Shown: piece after piece, positions 47,015 to 57,555 of the stretch
Layout of the letters: each line of letters opens with the position of its first letter
Numbering within the stretch: position 1 is the first letter of the stretch
Assembly: GCF_014652675.1 (NCBI RefSeq)
Contig: NZ_BMZG01000002.1
Span: forward strand, 1-64,000
Reading direction: 5' to 3'
Origin: Formosimonas limnophila
GTDB taxonomy: Bacteria; Pseudomonadota; Gammaproteobacteria; Burkholderiales; Burkholderiaceae
Length of the DNA stretch: 64,000 nt
Made by a program: the position numbers and the translations under genes
Notes under the pieces: generated by a model
What the model saw: only the letters and a program-made list of their open reading frames with translations
Database searches by the model: none
Told to the model about the DNA's origin: nothing

Positions 47015-48061
47015 TTGAAAAAAGCCACTTACAAAATCTTAGGTTTAGCGCTCGTATTGTCCTTGAGTGCATGCGCATCGAGCAGTGATAAGAAGCTTGA
47101 TTATCGCAGTCAAGTCAAAGGCTCGCCATTAGAAGTGCCGCCGGGCTTGAGTGACTATGATAAAAATAGTCAATTCAATTTAGGCGATGGTGTACGCTCC
47201 ACTGATGTTGATCAAAATGCCGCGACCCAAATGCCTGCAGGAACATTATTGGTGTCTGCTAAAGACATGCGTATTGAACGCTCTGGTGAGACGCGTTGGC
47301 TTGTGGTTAATCGCCCAGCCGAGCAAGTCTGGCCTGTTCTGCAATCATTTTGGGAAGATAACGGTTTCACCATTCGCAGCAATCAGCCCAAACTGGGCGT
47401 TATGGAAACTGACTGGGCGGAGAATCGTGCAAATTTGCCACAAACAGGTTTGCGTAAACTGATTGGCGGTGCGCTGGATATGTTGTATGACACTGGTTAT
47501 CGCGATATGTTCCGCACGCGCATCGAACGTACTGATAACGGTACTGAAATTTACATCAGTCACCGTGGTATGGAGGAAGTTTACACTTCTTCAGCCAAGG
47601 ACAATACAGCATGGCAACCTCGTGCGGCTGACCCACAACTTGAAGGTCAATTGTTGAGTGCTTTGATGGTGCGTTTGGGTACGACAGAAGATCAGGCCAA
47701 AGCCGCTTTGCAAAATAGTGTCAATACGTCTCGTGGGGCAAGCATTAAGGGCGATACATTGATTTTGAATGACAATATGGACAGCGCTTGGCGCCGCATC
47801 GGTTTGTCATTAGATCGTGCTGGTTTGTCCGTGATTGATCGTGATTTTTCATCACGTCTTTACTATGTAACGCCAAATCCTGATGATCGTGGCTTGTTGC
47901 GTAAATCGTTTGGTAAATTGGGTGAGTCTTATCAGGTGCAGTTAAAGCAAATTTCTACCAATCAAGTTGAAGTCAGTTTCTCGGATCGCAATGGTGCCTC
48001 AATGGGTAATGACAAGGGTTTAAGCCGCGTACTCAAAGAACTCCAAAAAACCTTGAAATAA
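47015..48061 (+). CDS. bamC: Outer membrane assembly lipoprotein BamC
   Basis: The start is a TTG at 47015 with a ggag site upstream. A lipoprotein signal (MKKATYKILGLALVLSLSAC) ends at the acylated Cys of LSAC. The mature protein has an N-terminal extension with VPPGLSDYD and two helix-grip domains (RWLVVNRPAEQVWPVLQSFW and SAWRRIGLSLDRAGLSVIDR). BamC is part of the BAM complex that inserts beta-barrel proteins. The position after dapA supports the call. Confidence 0.93.
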   Translation: MKKATYKILGLALVLSLSACASSSDKKLDYRSQVKGSPLEVPPGLSDYDKNSQFNLGDGVRSTDVDQNAATQMPAGTLLVSAKDMRIERSGETRWLVVNRPAEQVWPVLQSFWEDNGFTIRSNQPKLGVMETDWAENRANLPQTGLRKLIGGALDMLYDTGYRDMFRTRIERTDNGTEIYISHRGMEEVYTSSAKDNTAWQPRAADPQLEGQLLSALMVRLGTTEDQAKAALQNSVNTSRGASIKGDTLILNDNMDSAWRRIGLSLDRAGLSVIDRDFSSRLYYVTPNPDDRGLLRKSFGKLGESYQVQLKQISTNQVEVSFSDRNGASMGNDKGLSRVLKELQKTLK

Positions 48062-48071
48062 GGACAAGCTT

Positions 48072-48872
48072 ATGTCGCATCGACTGCGCTACGCCAGCCT
48101 GGGCAGCGGCAGTTCGGGTAATGCGTTGGTCATTGAGGCGCGTTGTGGGGACTCCACGACGCGCCTTTTGCTTGATTGCGGATTTAGTGTCCGTGAGACC
48201 TCGCGTCGTTTGGAACGGCTGGGCTTGACTGGGCAAGATATTGAGGCTGTGTTGGTGACGCACGAGCACGATGACCACATTGGTGGTGTTGCTCGTTTTG
48301 CGCGCCGCTTTGGCTGTCCTCTGTATATGTCTCGTGGTACTTACTTGAGTGTTTTGAAGCACAATACACATTCTTGCGATGGTTTGGATGTGCGTTTTTG
48401 CGCAGATGAGCAAGTGTTCATGGTGGGTGATTTGTCTGTATTGCCTTATACCGTACCTCATGATGCGCGTGAGCCACTTCAGTATACCTTCTCACTGAAT
48501 GACTTGCGCTTAGGGGTACTGACAGATGTTGGGCATATTACCCCGCGAGTGCTTCAGGCTTTGAGTGGTTGTCACGGTTTGGTACTGGAGTATAACTATG
48601 ATGCGCAGATGATGGAGCAATCTAAATACCCGTATAGTCTAAAACAGCGGATTGTCGGTGAATATGGGCATCTTGATAATCTGATGTCTCAGGAATTGTT
48701 GCTGGCTCTTGTGCATGATGATTTACACCATGTCCACGCTGCGCATATTAGTCAAAACAACAACCAAAAAGAACTGGTGCAGTCATTATTGGAGCAGGCA
48801 TTGCAGCCGTTGAGTATTCCCTTTGCTTTGGCGTGTCAGGATGAGGGGTTTGATTGGTTTGAAGTGGTGTGA
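48072..48872 (+). CDS. MBL-fold metal-dependent hydrolase, YycJ-like, 266 aa
   Basis: The metallo-beta-lactamase motif HEHDDH is present (H64, H66, D68, H69) along with SLGSGSSGNALVIEA near the start and late histidines (VGHIT, ALVHDDLHHVHAAHIS). The family includes YycJ/WalJ, thought to be a nuclease or DNA-repair exonuclease. It follows bamC by 10 bp and ends at a bidirectional terminator. Substrate cannot be read from the sequence. Confidence 0.88.
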   Translation: MSHRLRYASLGSGSSGNALVIEARCGDSTTRLLLDCGFSVRETSRRLERLGLTGQDIEAVLVTHEHDDHIGGVARFARRFGCPLYMSRGTYLSVLKHNTHSCDGLDVRFCADEQVFMVGDLSVLPYTVPHDAREPLQYTFSLNDLRLGVLTDVGHITPRVLQALSGCHGLVLEYNYDAQMMEQSKYPYSLKQRIVGEYGHLDNLMSQELLLALVHDDLHHVHAAHISQNNNQKELVQSLLEQALQPLSIPFALACQDEGFDWFEVV

Positions 48873-48885
48873 TATTCATGAAATG

Positions 48886-48916
48886 AAAAAGCCCAGCACT
48901 CAGTGCTGGGCTTTTT
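48886..48916. terminator. Bidirectional terminator between convergent genes
   Basis: aaaaagcccagcac (48886-48899) pairs perfectly with gtgctgggcttttt (48903-48916), loop tca. It ends the MBL gene on the plus strand and secF on the minus strand. Confidence 0.95.
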
Positions 48917-48928
48917 ATATGACTATGG

Positions 48929-49897
48929 TTAAATTTGTGCACCGTAGTTCGGGTCTTGTCGGTTGGCTTCTCTGCGTTGCAGTTCCTCTTGAGAAATCTC
49001 GAAGTCCTTCTTCGAGACGCCGAGCCAAAGGGACAGGCCAGCTGCAACGAAAATAGACGAGTAAATACCAAACACGATACCGATGGTCAGAGCCAGTGCA
49101 AAATAGTGCAATGTTGGACCACCGAGAAACAGCATGGCCAATACCATCATCTCAGTTGAACCATGTGTGATGATGGTGCGGCTGGTGGTTGATGTGATGG
49201 CATGATTCATCACCTCTCGAGTTGACCAAGTGCGGCTTTTTGGCTCACGAAAGACTTCGCGAATACGGTCAAAGATGACCACAGACTCGTTTACTGAGTA
49301 GCCTAGAATCGCCAAAATGGCAGCCAAAACCGACAGAGAAAACTCCCATTGGAAAAACGCAAAAAAGCCGAGAATGATCACCACGTCATGCAAGTTGGCC
49401 AAGATACCAGCGACAGCGTAACGCCACTGAAAGCGAATGGCGAGATAAATCACAATGCCCACACAGACAAACAGCAGGGCGAGCAATCCGCCCGTCGCCA
49501 GTTCTTTGCCGACTTGCGGTCCGACAAACTCGCTGCTTTGTACAGTGACTGAACTGTCTTGTGCTTTGAGTGCTGAGACTAATTTCTCACTCTGTGCTTG
49601 GCTTGTTTCACCCTCACGAAGAGGAAGACGGATAATCACATCACGCGACCCCCCGAAGTTTTGAACTTGGGCATCGGCGTAACCCAGTGTGGTCACCGCG
49701 TTTCGGATATCGTCGAGTTTAGCTGCTTGCGCATACTGTACTACCGTTGAGGTCCCACCCGTAAATTCGATGGAGAAGTGTAGCCCTTTGCTGAATAAGA
49801 AAAATACAGCCAGAACGAAGGTGGCGATCGAAATCATGTTGAACGTCAAGACGTGCTTCATGAAGTTGATATCTTTTTTAAAGCGGAAAAATTCCAT
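48929..49897 (-). CDS. secF: Protein translocase subunit SecF
   Basis: A 322-residue membrane protein with MEFFRFKKDINFMKHVLTFN at the start, six predicted transmembrane helices, a periplasmic domain (FTGGTSTVVQYAQAAKLDDI) and the conserved SVNESVVIFDRIRE segment. SecDF uses the proton gradient to pull proteins through SecYEG. It lies 32 bp after secD, in the usual tgt-yajC-secD-secF order. Confidence 0.97.
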   Translation of the reverse strand: MEFFRFKKDINFMKHVLTFNMISIATFVLAVFFLFSKGLHFSIEFTGGTSTVVQYAQAAKLDDIRNAVTTLGYADAQVQNFGGSRDVIIRLPLREGETSQAQSEKLVSALKAQDSSVTVQSSEFVGPQVGKELATGGLLALLFVCVGIVIYLAIRFQWRYAVAGILANLHDVVIILGFFAFFQWEFSLSVLAAILAILGYSVNESVVIFDRIREVFREPKSRTWSTREVMNHAITSTTSRTIITHGSTEMMVLAMLFLGGPTLHYFALALTIGIVFGIYSSIFVAAGLSLWLGVSKKDFEISQEELQRREANRQDPNYGAQI

Positions 49898-49929
49898 TTG
49901 AGGCTCCTTAAGCTATTTGGCCGCTTGTA

Positions 49930-51783
49930 TTAAGCAGGGGTGTTTGGTTTGGTTGAGTCACCACGCCAAATTTGGCCGATGGAGATGCTTGATAAACGCT
50001 GACGGCGTCCGTACCAGAAGTTCGCCAAACCACGGGAGAAAAACACCGCTGAGAACATAGAAGTCAAAATACCCAAACAATGCACCACAGCAAAGCCACG
50101 AATCGGGCCTGAACCGAAGATCAGGAGTGCCAAGCCAGCAATCAATGTGGTGATGTTCGAGTCCAGAATCGTCGCAAATGCACGCTCGTAGCCGAGGTGA
50201 ATCGCACGTTGAGGCGATTCTCCATGGCGTAGTTCTTCACGAATTCGCTCGTTAATCAAGACGTTCGAGTCAATCGCCATACCCAGTGTGAGCGCAATCG
50301 CTGCGATACCTGGCAAGGTCAACGTCGCGCGGAAAACGGTTAGTAACCCGACCAGAAGCAATAAGTTCACCGCCAAAGACACCACTGAAATGACACCAAA
50401 TACACGGTAGTACAAAATCATGAAGACTGCCACAGCGCAAAAGCCGTAGACCAATGACTTAAAGCCTTTTTCAATGTTGTCAGCGCCTTGAGATGGGCCA
50501 ATGGTTCGTTCCTCAATGATGTCCATTGGCGCTGCGAGTGCACCTGCTTTCAGAAGAAGGGCTAGGTTGTTGTTTTCTTCGGCTGATGAGTTACCCGTGA
50601 TGGCAAAAGTATCACCAAACTCGCCTTGAATCGTGGCGACAGAGATGGCTTCACCGACTTCTTTGCCGTTGCGCTTTTCAAATAAGACGATTGCCATCGG
50701 TTTTTTTAGGTTTTCACGCGTAACTTCACGCATGATTTTGCCGCCTGCGTCATTGAGCCGCACATCAACGCTTGAGCGGCCATTTTGATCACGGCCTGAC
50801 TGTGCGTCAATGATGGCATCGCCTGTCAAAATGACTTGTCGCTTGAGATCAACGGAAGCCCCATTCTGCTCTTTGAAGGTCTCTTTGTCAAATGCGGCTG
50901 CGTTGGTTTCGACCAAACGGATTTGTAACGTTGCGGTACGACCAATGATTTCTTTGGCAATTGCCGTGTCCTGCACACCCGGAAGCTCGACAATGATTCG
51001 GTCAATGCCTTGTTGTTGCACCAGTGGTTCAGCAACACCAAGCGCATTGACACGGTTGTGTAATGTTGTGATGTTTTGCTGTACAGCGTTGGTTTTGACT
51101 TTGATCAGCTCTTCAGGTGTTAGGCTGATGTTTAGGGTACCCGCATTATTGATGACAGCGAGGTCAGTGCGTTTTTTTAAAATCTCATCGCGAGCCAGGC
51201 TGGCAGTTGCAGGTGCATCAAACGTGATGTCGATGCGCTCGCCATTTTTTGAGATCTGTGCACCCGTGATTTTGCTGTCCTTGAGTGTACTCGAAAGTTC
51301 ATTTTGCAAACTATCTAGGCGTTTTTGCACGGCGCCATTTAAATCAACTTGCATTAAGAAGTGAACGCCGCCGCGTAAATCCAGCCCCAATGAGGTCGGG
51401 CGCGCACCGATGGCTGTTAACCAGTCTGGTGATTTTGACATCAAATTCAGAGCAACTGTGTAGCTTGGGTCTTGTGGATTGGTATTGAATGCGCTGTTTA
51501 AGACTTCTTTGGCTTTTAATTGGGTATCGACATCGGCAAAACGAATGCGAAATGAGCCGTTATTGGCTGCTTGTGTGAAGTAGATTCCCTGATTGGCGAT
51601 GTTTTGTGCGGCCAAAATTTCTGCGATTTTTGGTTCTAAGTCAGCCGTGACCTTGACGGTGCTTCTGGCACTTGATATTTGGACAGCTGGGCCTTCGCCA
51701 AAAATATTCGGCAGTGTGTACAGCAAACCAGCTGCTGTGACCACGATCATAATTAAGTATTTCCAAAGCGGATAACGGTTCAT
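49930..51783 (-). CDS. secD: Protein translocase subunit SecD
   Basis: A 617-residue protein with one N-terminal membrane helix, a large periplasmic domain starting at SLGLDLRGGVHFLMQVDLNG, and a C-terminal cluster of five helices including GMAIDSNVLINERIREEL. It works with SecF. An unusual 211-bp gap separates it from yajC, holding a perfect 22-base palindrome (51945-51966). Confidence 0.97.
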   Translation of the reverse strand: MNRYPLWKYLIMIVVTAAGLLYTLPNIFGEGPAVQISSARSTVKVTADLEPKIAEILAAQNIANQGIYFTQAANNGSFRIRFADVDTQLKAKEVLNSAFNTNPQDPSYTVALNLMSKSPDWLTAIGARPTSLGLDLRGGVHFLMQVDLNGAVQKRLDSLQNELSSTLKDSKITGAQISKNGERIDITFDAPATASLARDEILKKRTDLAVINNAGTLNISLTPEELIKVKTNAVQQNITTLHNRVNALGVAEPLVQQQGIDRIIVELPGVQDTAIAKEIIGRTATLQIRLVETNAAAFDKETFKEQNGASVDLKRQVILTGDAIIDAQSGRDQNGRSSVDVRLNDAGGKIMREVTRENLKKPMAIVLFEKRNGKEVGEAISVATIQGEFGDTFAITGNSSAEENNNLALLLKAGALAAPMDIIEERTIGPSQGADNIEKGFKSLVYGFCAVAVFMILYYRVFGVISVVSLAVNLLLLVGLLTVFRATLTLPGIAAIALTLGMAIDSNVLINERIREELRHGESPQRAIHLGYERAFATILDSNITTLIAGLALLIFGSGPIRGFAVVHCLGILTSMFSAVFFSRGLANFWYGRRQRLSSISIGQIWRGDSTKPNTPA

Positions 51784-51944
51784 GCCATCACCTATTGTGA
51801 TTTCAAAAAATCCGAAGAGATTTTGAAAATGGAGTTAAAAATCTATCACGTCGTGTGGATGAACTCATAGACCAGTAAAAAATACTGCGCTCATCGCCGT
51901 CCACATCGTTTGAACTGCTCAATTGAATCTTTTTGAAACACGAA

Positions 51945-51966
51945 CGCACACTGCGTGCAGTGTGCG
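51945..51966. repeat. 22-bp perfect palindrome upstream of secD
   Basis: cgcacactgc (51945-51954), two bases, gcagtgtgcg (51957-51966). No T run follows on either strand. It lies in the secD leader; it could be an mRNA hairpin or regulator site, or a chance repeat element. Confidence 0.6.
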
Positions 51967-51994
51967 TGTATCAACCAACAGTGAATAATGTGGC

Positions 51995-52330
51995 TTATTT
52001 AATTGAGCCAGTTGGGAGAATACTTTGTACGGCGCCGCGTTGGAACACCATTTCGACGACATTGCCGTTGCTACGAGAGACTTCAAGGGTAATGAAGTTG
52101 TCATCTGTTTTGGTGATTTTGCCGACCACACCACCGATGGTCGCAACCTCGTCGCCTTTTTTAAGGGCGGCGAGCATGGCTTTCATCTCTTTTTGGCGTT
52201 TCATTTGTGGGCGAATCATCATGAAATACAGCAAAACAAACATCAAAACGAAAGGCAACAAACTACCCAAAGCACCACCAGGCATCGCGCCAGCTGCGTC
52301 TTGTGCGTAAGCATCAGAAATAAACAACAT
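51995..52330 (-). CDS. yajC: Preprotein translocase subunit YajC
   Basis: The start at 52330 (MLFISDAYAQDAAGAMPGGA) is chosen for the ggag site five bases upstream; the frame extends further upstream but without support. One hydrophobic helix (LLPFVLMFVLLYFMMIRPQ) is followed by a basic stop-transfer and a KGDEVATIGGVVGKI small beta domain. YajC binds SecDF. It belongs to the tgt-yajC-secD-secF cluster. Confidence 0.94.
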   Translation of the reverse strand: MLFISDAYAQDAAGAMPGGALGSLLPFVLMFVLLYFMMIRPQMKRQKEMKAMLAALKKGDEVATIGGVVGKITKTDDNFITLEVSRSNGNVVEMVFQRGAVQSILPTGSIK

Positions 52331-52397
52331 ATCAACTCCAGTTAAATAAGAACAAATGGCCAAAAAACAAGCCGCAATTATAACATTCTTCGGCGCC

Positions 52398-54520
<2,123 letters not shown>

Positions 54521-54759
54521 GAGTTTGTGGGGGGGGCGGTTGTAGGAGTGTTTTGCGGTAAATTTAGATTTAACTTAATTGACTACTGTAAACTGACAAA
54601 GCAAGAAAGTTATTTGTACGAAATTAGATACAATTATTGCATGTATTTAGAGTTTTGTTGTTTTGACTCTGAGCTTTACAATACTGATTAAGCATCACAA
54701 ATGCTGTGGAGATGCTCAGCTTGATAATTCAAAATCGTACTTTTAAAGGAAAATTGATC

Positions 54760-55530
54760 ATGAGTTTAAGAAATCACAATGTCGTTAACCCAAATGCTAA
54801 AAAGCGTGTCGCAATTGTTATTGCCAATCCAGCTGTATCAACCACCACGGGTTGGCCTGTGGGTTTTTGGTGGGCGGAGCTGACCCATCCTTACTATGCC
54901 TTTGTTGAGGCTGGCTATGAAGTCGAGGTGTTCAGTGTTGATGGTGGAAAGTGTGAAGCCGACGCGATGAGTAGTCCACATGATGAGAGTGGCTACTCGG
55001 CCAGCGATTTGATCAGCGCGGGCTTTATGGCGATGCCTAATTTGGCTGCTTTGGTTGATAATACCAAGCCTGTTTCAGACATCAAAGTGGCTGATTTTGA
55101 TGCTTTGGTGGTAGCGGGCGGTCAAGCGCCTATGTTTACCTTTGAAAAAGCAACAGCTTTGCATCAAAAATTTGTTGAATTTTACGAAGCAGGTAAAGTC
55201 ACCAGTGCCCTGTGTCATGGTACGGCGGTATTGCGCTATGCAAAACTATCTAGCGGAGAATATTTAGTGAAAGGCAAGACAGTCACGGGTTTTGCCAATA
55301 TCGAAGAGGATTTCGCCGATAACGCCGTTTGGGACTACGGCATGCTGCCTCGCGACAAGCATATCATGCCATGGCGCATTGAAGATGAGCTAAAAAAACT
55401 AGGGGCGAACTATGTGCAGGCTGGTTTGTGGAAAGGCTTTGCCGTACGTGATGGTAACCTCATCACAGGTCAACAAAACTTCTCTGGTGCTGAGACAGCT
55501 GAGCTAATCATTGAAGCTTTGGGACGATAA
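54760..55530 (+). CDS. DJ-1/PfpI-family protein, 256 aa
   Basis: The start at 54760 (MSLRNHNVVNPNAKKRVAIV) is favoured by an aaagga site. The family nucleophile is C152 in SALCHGTA; the fold contains GWPVGFWWAELTHPYYAFVE and FDALVVAGGQAPMFTFEKA. This is the class 1 glutamine amidotransferase-like group that includes Hsp31-type deglycases and glyoxalase III. It is divergent from the LysR gene, so stress or aldehyde response is likely. Substrate unknown. Confidence 0.87.
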   Translation: MSLRNHNVVNPNAKKRVAIVIANPAVSTTTGWPVGFWWAELTHPYYAFVEAGYEVEVFSVDGGKCEADAMSSPHDESGYSASDLISAGFMAMPNLAALVDNTKPVSDIKVADFDALVVAGGQAPMFTFEKATALHQKFVEFYEAGKVTSALCHGTAVLRYAKLSSGEYLVKGKTVTGFANIEEDFADNAVWDYGMLPRDKHIMPWRIEDELKKLGANYVQAGLWKGFAVRDGNLITGQQNFSGAETAELIIEALGR

Positions 55531-55684
55531 ACTCGAACCACAAAAAGATGAGCGTGGTCGCTCGCGTGCTTCACGCTATGTCCACTGCTCATTTTTGGGA
55601 TGACAGCTCAATTTGATGAGCTGTATTGACTAAATGGATGGCTAAATGAACTTAGCCGAACACATACATGAGTGAGGAATAGTT

Positions 55685-56320
55685 ATGAATATCACATTTA
55701 TCGGTTACGGCAATGTCGGCGCACCGCTTGCTGACCATCTGCAAAAACTCGGACACAACGTCACCCTTGCAGCCCGTGACACACAATCAGACGCGGTGCA
55801 AAAAGTTCAAGCACGCAATGCACAAATAAAAGCCGCCCCCATCGAACAAGCCGTGCGCGAGGCTGATATCGTATTTCTCGCCACACCTTACAGCGCGAAT
55901 GCCGACATCATGGCGCCATTGGCTGACGCCTTAGCAGGCAAAATTATCGTCGACTGCACTAACCCAGTTGGCGCGGGACTATCACATGGGTTGAACAGCG
56001 CGCAATCAGGCTCAGAAGCATTGCAAGCACTCGCACCACGAGCAAAGGTGGTTAAAGCATTCACCATCTACGGTTTTGAAAACTTTGAAAACAACGCTTA
56101 TCCCGCCTACAACGTCAAACCCGTCATGATGTACTGCGGTGATGATGCCGAGGCCAAACAAACCGTCGGTGGATTGATTGAACAACTCGGCTGGCAGCCG
56201 CTAGACGTGGGCGGCTTGGTGCAAGCGTTACATTTGGAACACATGACCTTACTCTGGGTGCGCATGGTGCGCATGAATGGCGCCAATCCCAACATGGTTT
56301 GGGCAATGATCACGCGTTAA
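55685..56320 (+). CDS. NADPH-dependent F420 reductase-like oxidoreductase, 211 aa
   Basis: A Rossmann fold starts with MNITFIGYGNVGAPLADHLQ (GYGNVG at 7-12), followed by TLAARD, VFLATPYS and DCTNPVG. This matches the NADPH-dependent F420 reductase family in bacteria, many of which probably use other substrates. A pseudogene of another NAD(P)-binding protein follows 12 bp later. Actual reaction not known. Confidence 0.84.
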   Translation: MNITFIGYGNVGAPLADHLQKLGHNVTLAARDTQSDAVQKVQARNAQIKAAPIEQAVREADIVFLATPYSANADIMAPLADALAGKIIVDCTNPVGAGLSHGLNSAQSGSEALQALAPRAKVVKAFTIYGFENFENNAYPAYNVKPVMMYCGDDAEAKQTVGGLIEQLGWQPLDVGGLVQALHLEHMTLLWVRMVRMNGANPNMVWAMITR

Positions 56321-56332
56321 TCAAGAGGCAAT

Positions 56333-57194
56333 ATGAATCCAAATTCGATTTTAGTCACAGGTTCAACAGGCAATATTGGCGGTGCATTATTACCGTTACT
56401 CAAGAATGAAAACCTCACGCTGTGGGCAGGTAACACTCAAGGAAAAACCATCGGCGGCGCAGCAGGTCGCGCCATTGATTTTCTATCCATTGACAGTGTG
56501 CGCCGTGCATTGACAGATATCGACACGGCATTCATCGTCATCCCCGCTCACCCACAGATGCTTGAAAAGGCAAAGAATGTCGCACAAGCCGCACAGTCAA
56601 CAGGCATCAAGCATCAAGCATCTTGTGCGCGTCTCTGGTGCAGGAGCAGATCACAACTCAAATATTGCCATCGCTCAAGCACAAGGAACTGTTGACCAAA
56701 TATTGAGCGACAGTGGCGTTGCTTGCACTTTTTTACGTCCCAAAAATTTCATGCAAAACTTCAGTGGTTTTTTGGCAGGTATGATTAAAAGCGGCACGTT
56801 CTACACCTCGCAAGGCTAAGGTAAAGTGCCCTTTATCGACGTGCGCGACATCGCCGAAGTCGCCGCGCACGTGCTCAAAAACCCAGCCGCACACGCAGGA
56901 CAGGCGTACACGTTGACAGGCGCAAAAGCCCTGAGCAATCAAGAAGCCATTGCACTTATTAGCCAAGCCATCAAAAAACCGATTGAGCTTATACACATCC
57001 CTGAGACCGCAGCCGCAGAATCCATGAGCGACATGGGCATGCCAGAGTATGTGGTTGGGCTAATGAGCAGCCTCAACCAAATCATTGCCGCAGGCTATGT
57101 GGCGGAAGTCACCGATACCGTGGCGCAAATTTTAGGCAAACCTGCACGGAGTTTTGAATCCTTTGTACAGGAGCATCAGGCGTGTTGGTTGTGA
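56333..57194 (+). pseudogene. Disrupted NmrA-like NAD(P)-binding protein gene
   Basis: Three frames join into one ~285-aa NmrA/SDR-type protein: residues from MNPNSILVTGSTGNIGGALL in the first frame, HLVRVSGAGADHNSNIAIAQ in the second, and VPFIDVRDIAEVAAHVLKNP in the third. The first break is a 7-bp tandem copy of gcatcaa at 56604-56617, which shifts the frame. The second is a TAA at 56817-56819, where relatives should have a codon such as GAA (SQG-stop-GKVPFID). Otherwise the sequence is well kept, so inactivation seems recent. A sequencing error cannot be excluded for either site. Confidence 0.85.
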
Positions 57195-57221
57195 TGCAAC
57201 AGTGAACGCAGTTAGAAACAC

Positions 57222-57248
57222 AAAAAGGCAGGTACACCCTGCCTTTTT
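57222..57248 (+). terminator. Terminator after the pseudogene
   Basis: aaaaaggcagg (57222-57232) pairs with cctgccttttt (57238-57248), loop tacac, with T residues following. It can work in both directions. Confidence 0.85.
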
Positions 57249-57555
57249 TGCTTTTCAAATTGAAGTTACGGAATCAATCGATTAAGACCATTTGATTGCA
57301 GGTGAAGGATTTTGGCTGGCTGGTCAAAAGATATAGGAAAAGGATGGAAAGTTTGGGGGCGTGGGGGTATGATGACGGGAGTTTTGGTCAGTCTCGAGAA
57401 ACACATGGAGTCTGCCCTCTTGATTTGGGCGGTGGTGGTGGCTTGGGGCGTGGTGTTAGCGATTATTAAAGATTTTGCTTTACGCATTGCGTAAAGTAAA
57501 CGTTATCGGTCATTCTAAAACAGCAACAGTGCTAACAAAATAGTAAAAGACAAAA
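57249..57555. other. Non-coding gap before the OLD-family gene
   Basis: No supported gene. Two short open frames (minus 57266-57487, plus 57312-57494) lack ribosome sites and family features. Base composition changes toward AT at about 57480, where the likely acquired OLD gene begins. Confidence 0.4.

Noticed and set aside
57312-57494. 60-aa frame with a hydrophobic stretch
   Set aside because: Low-complexity Gly/Val/Trp sequence from a GT-rich stretch, no ribosome site, no conserved features.
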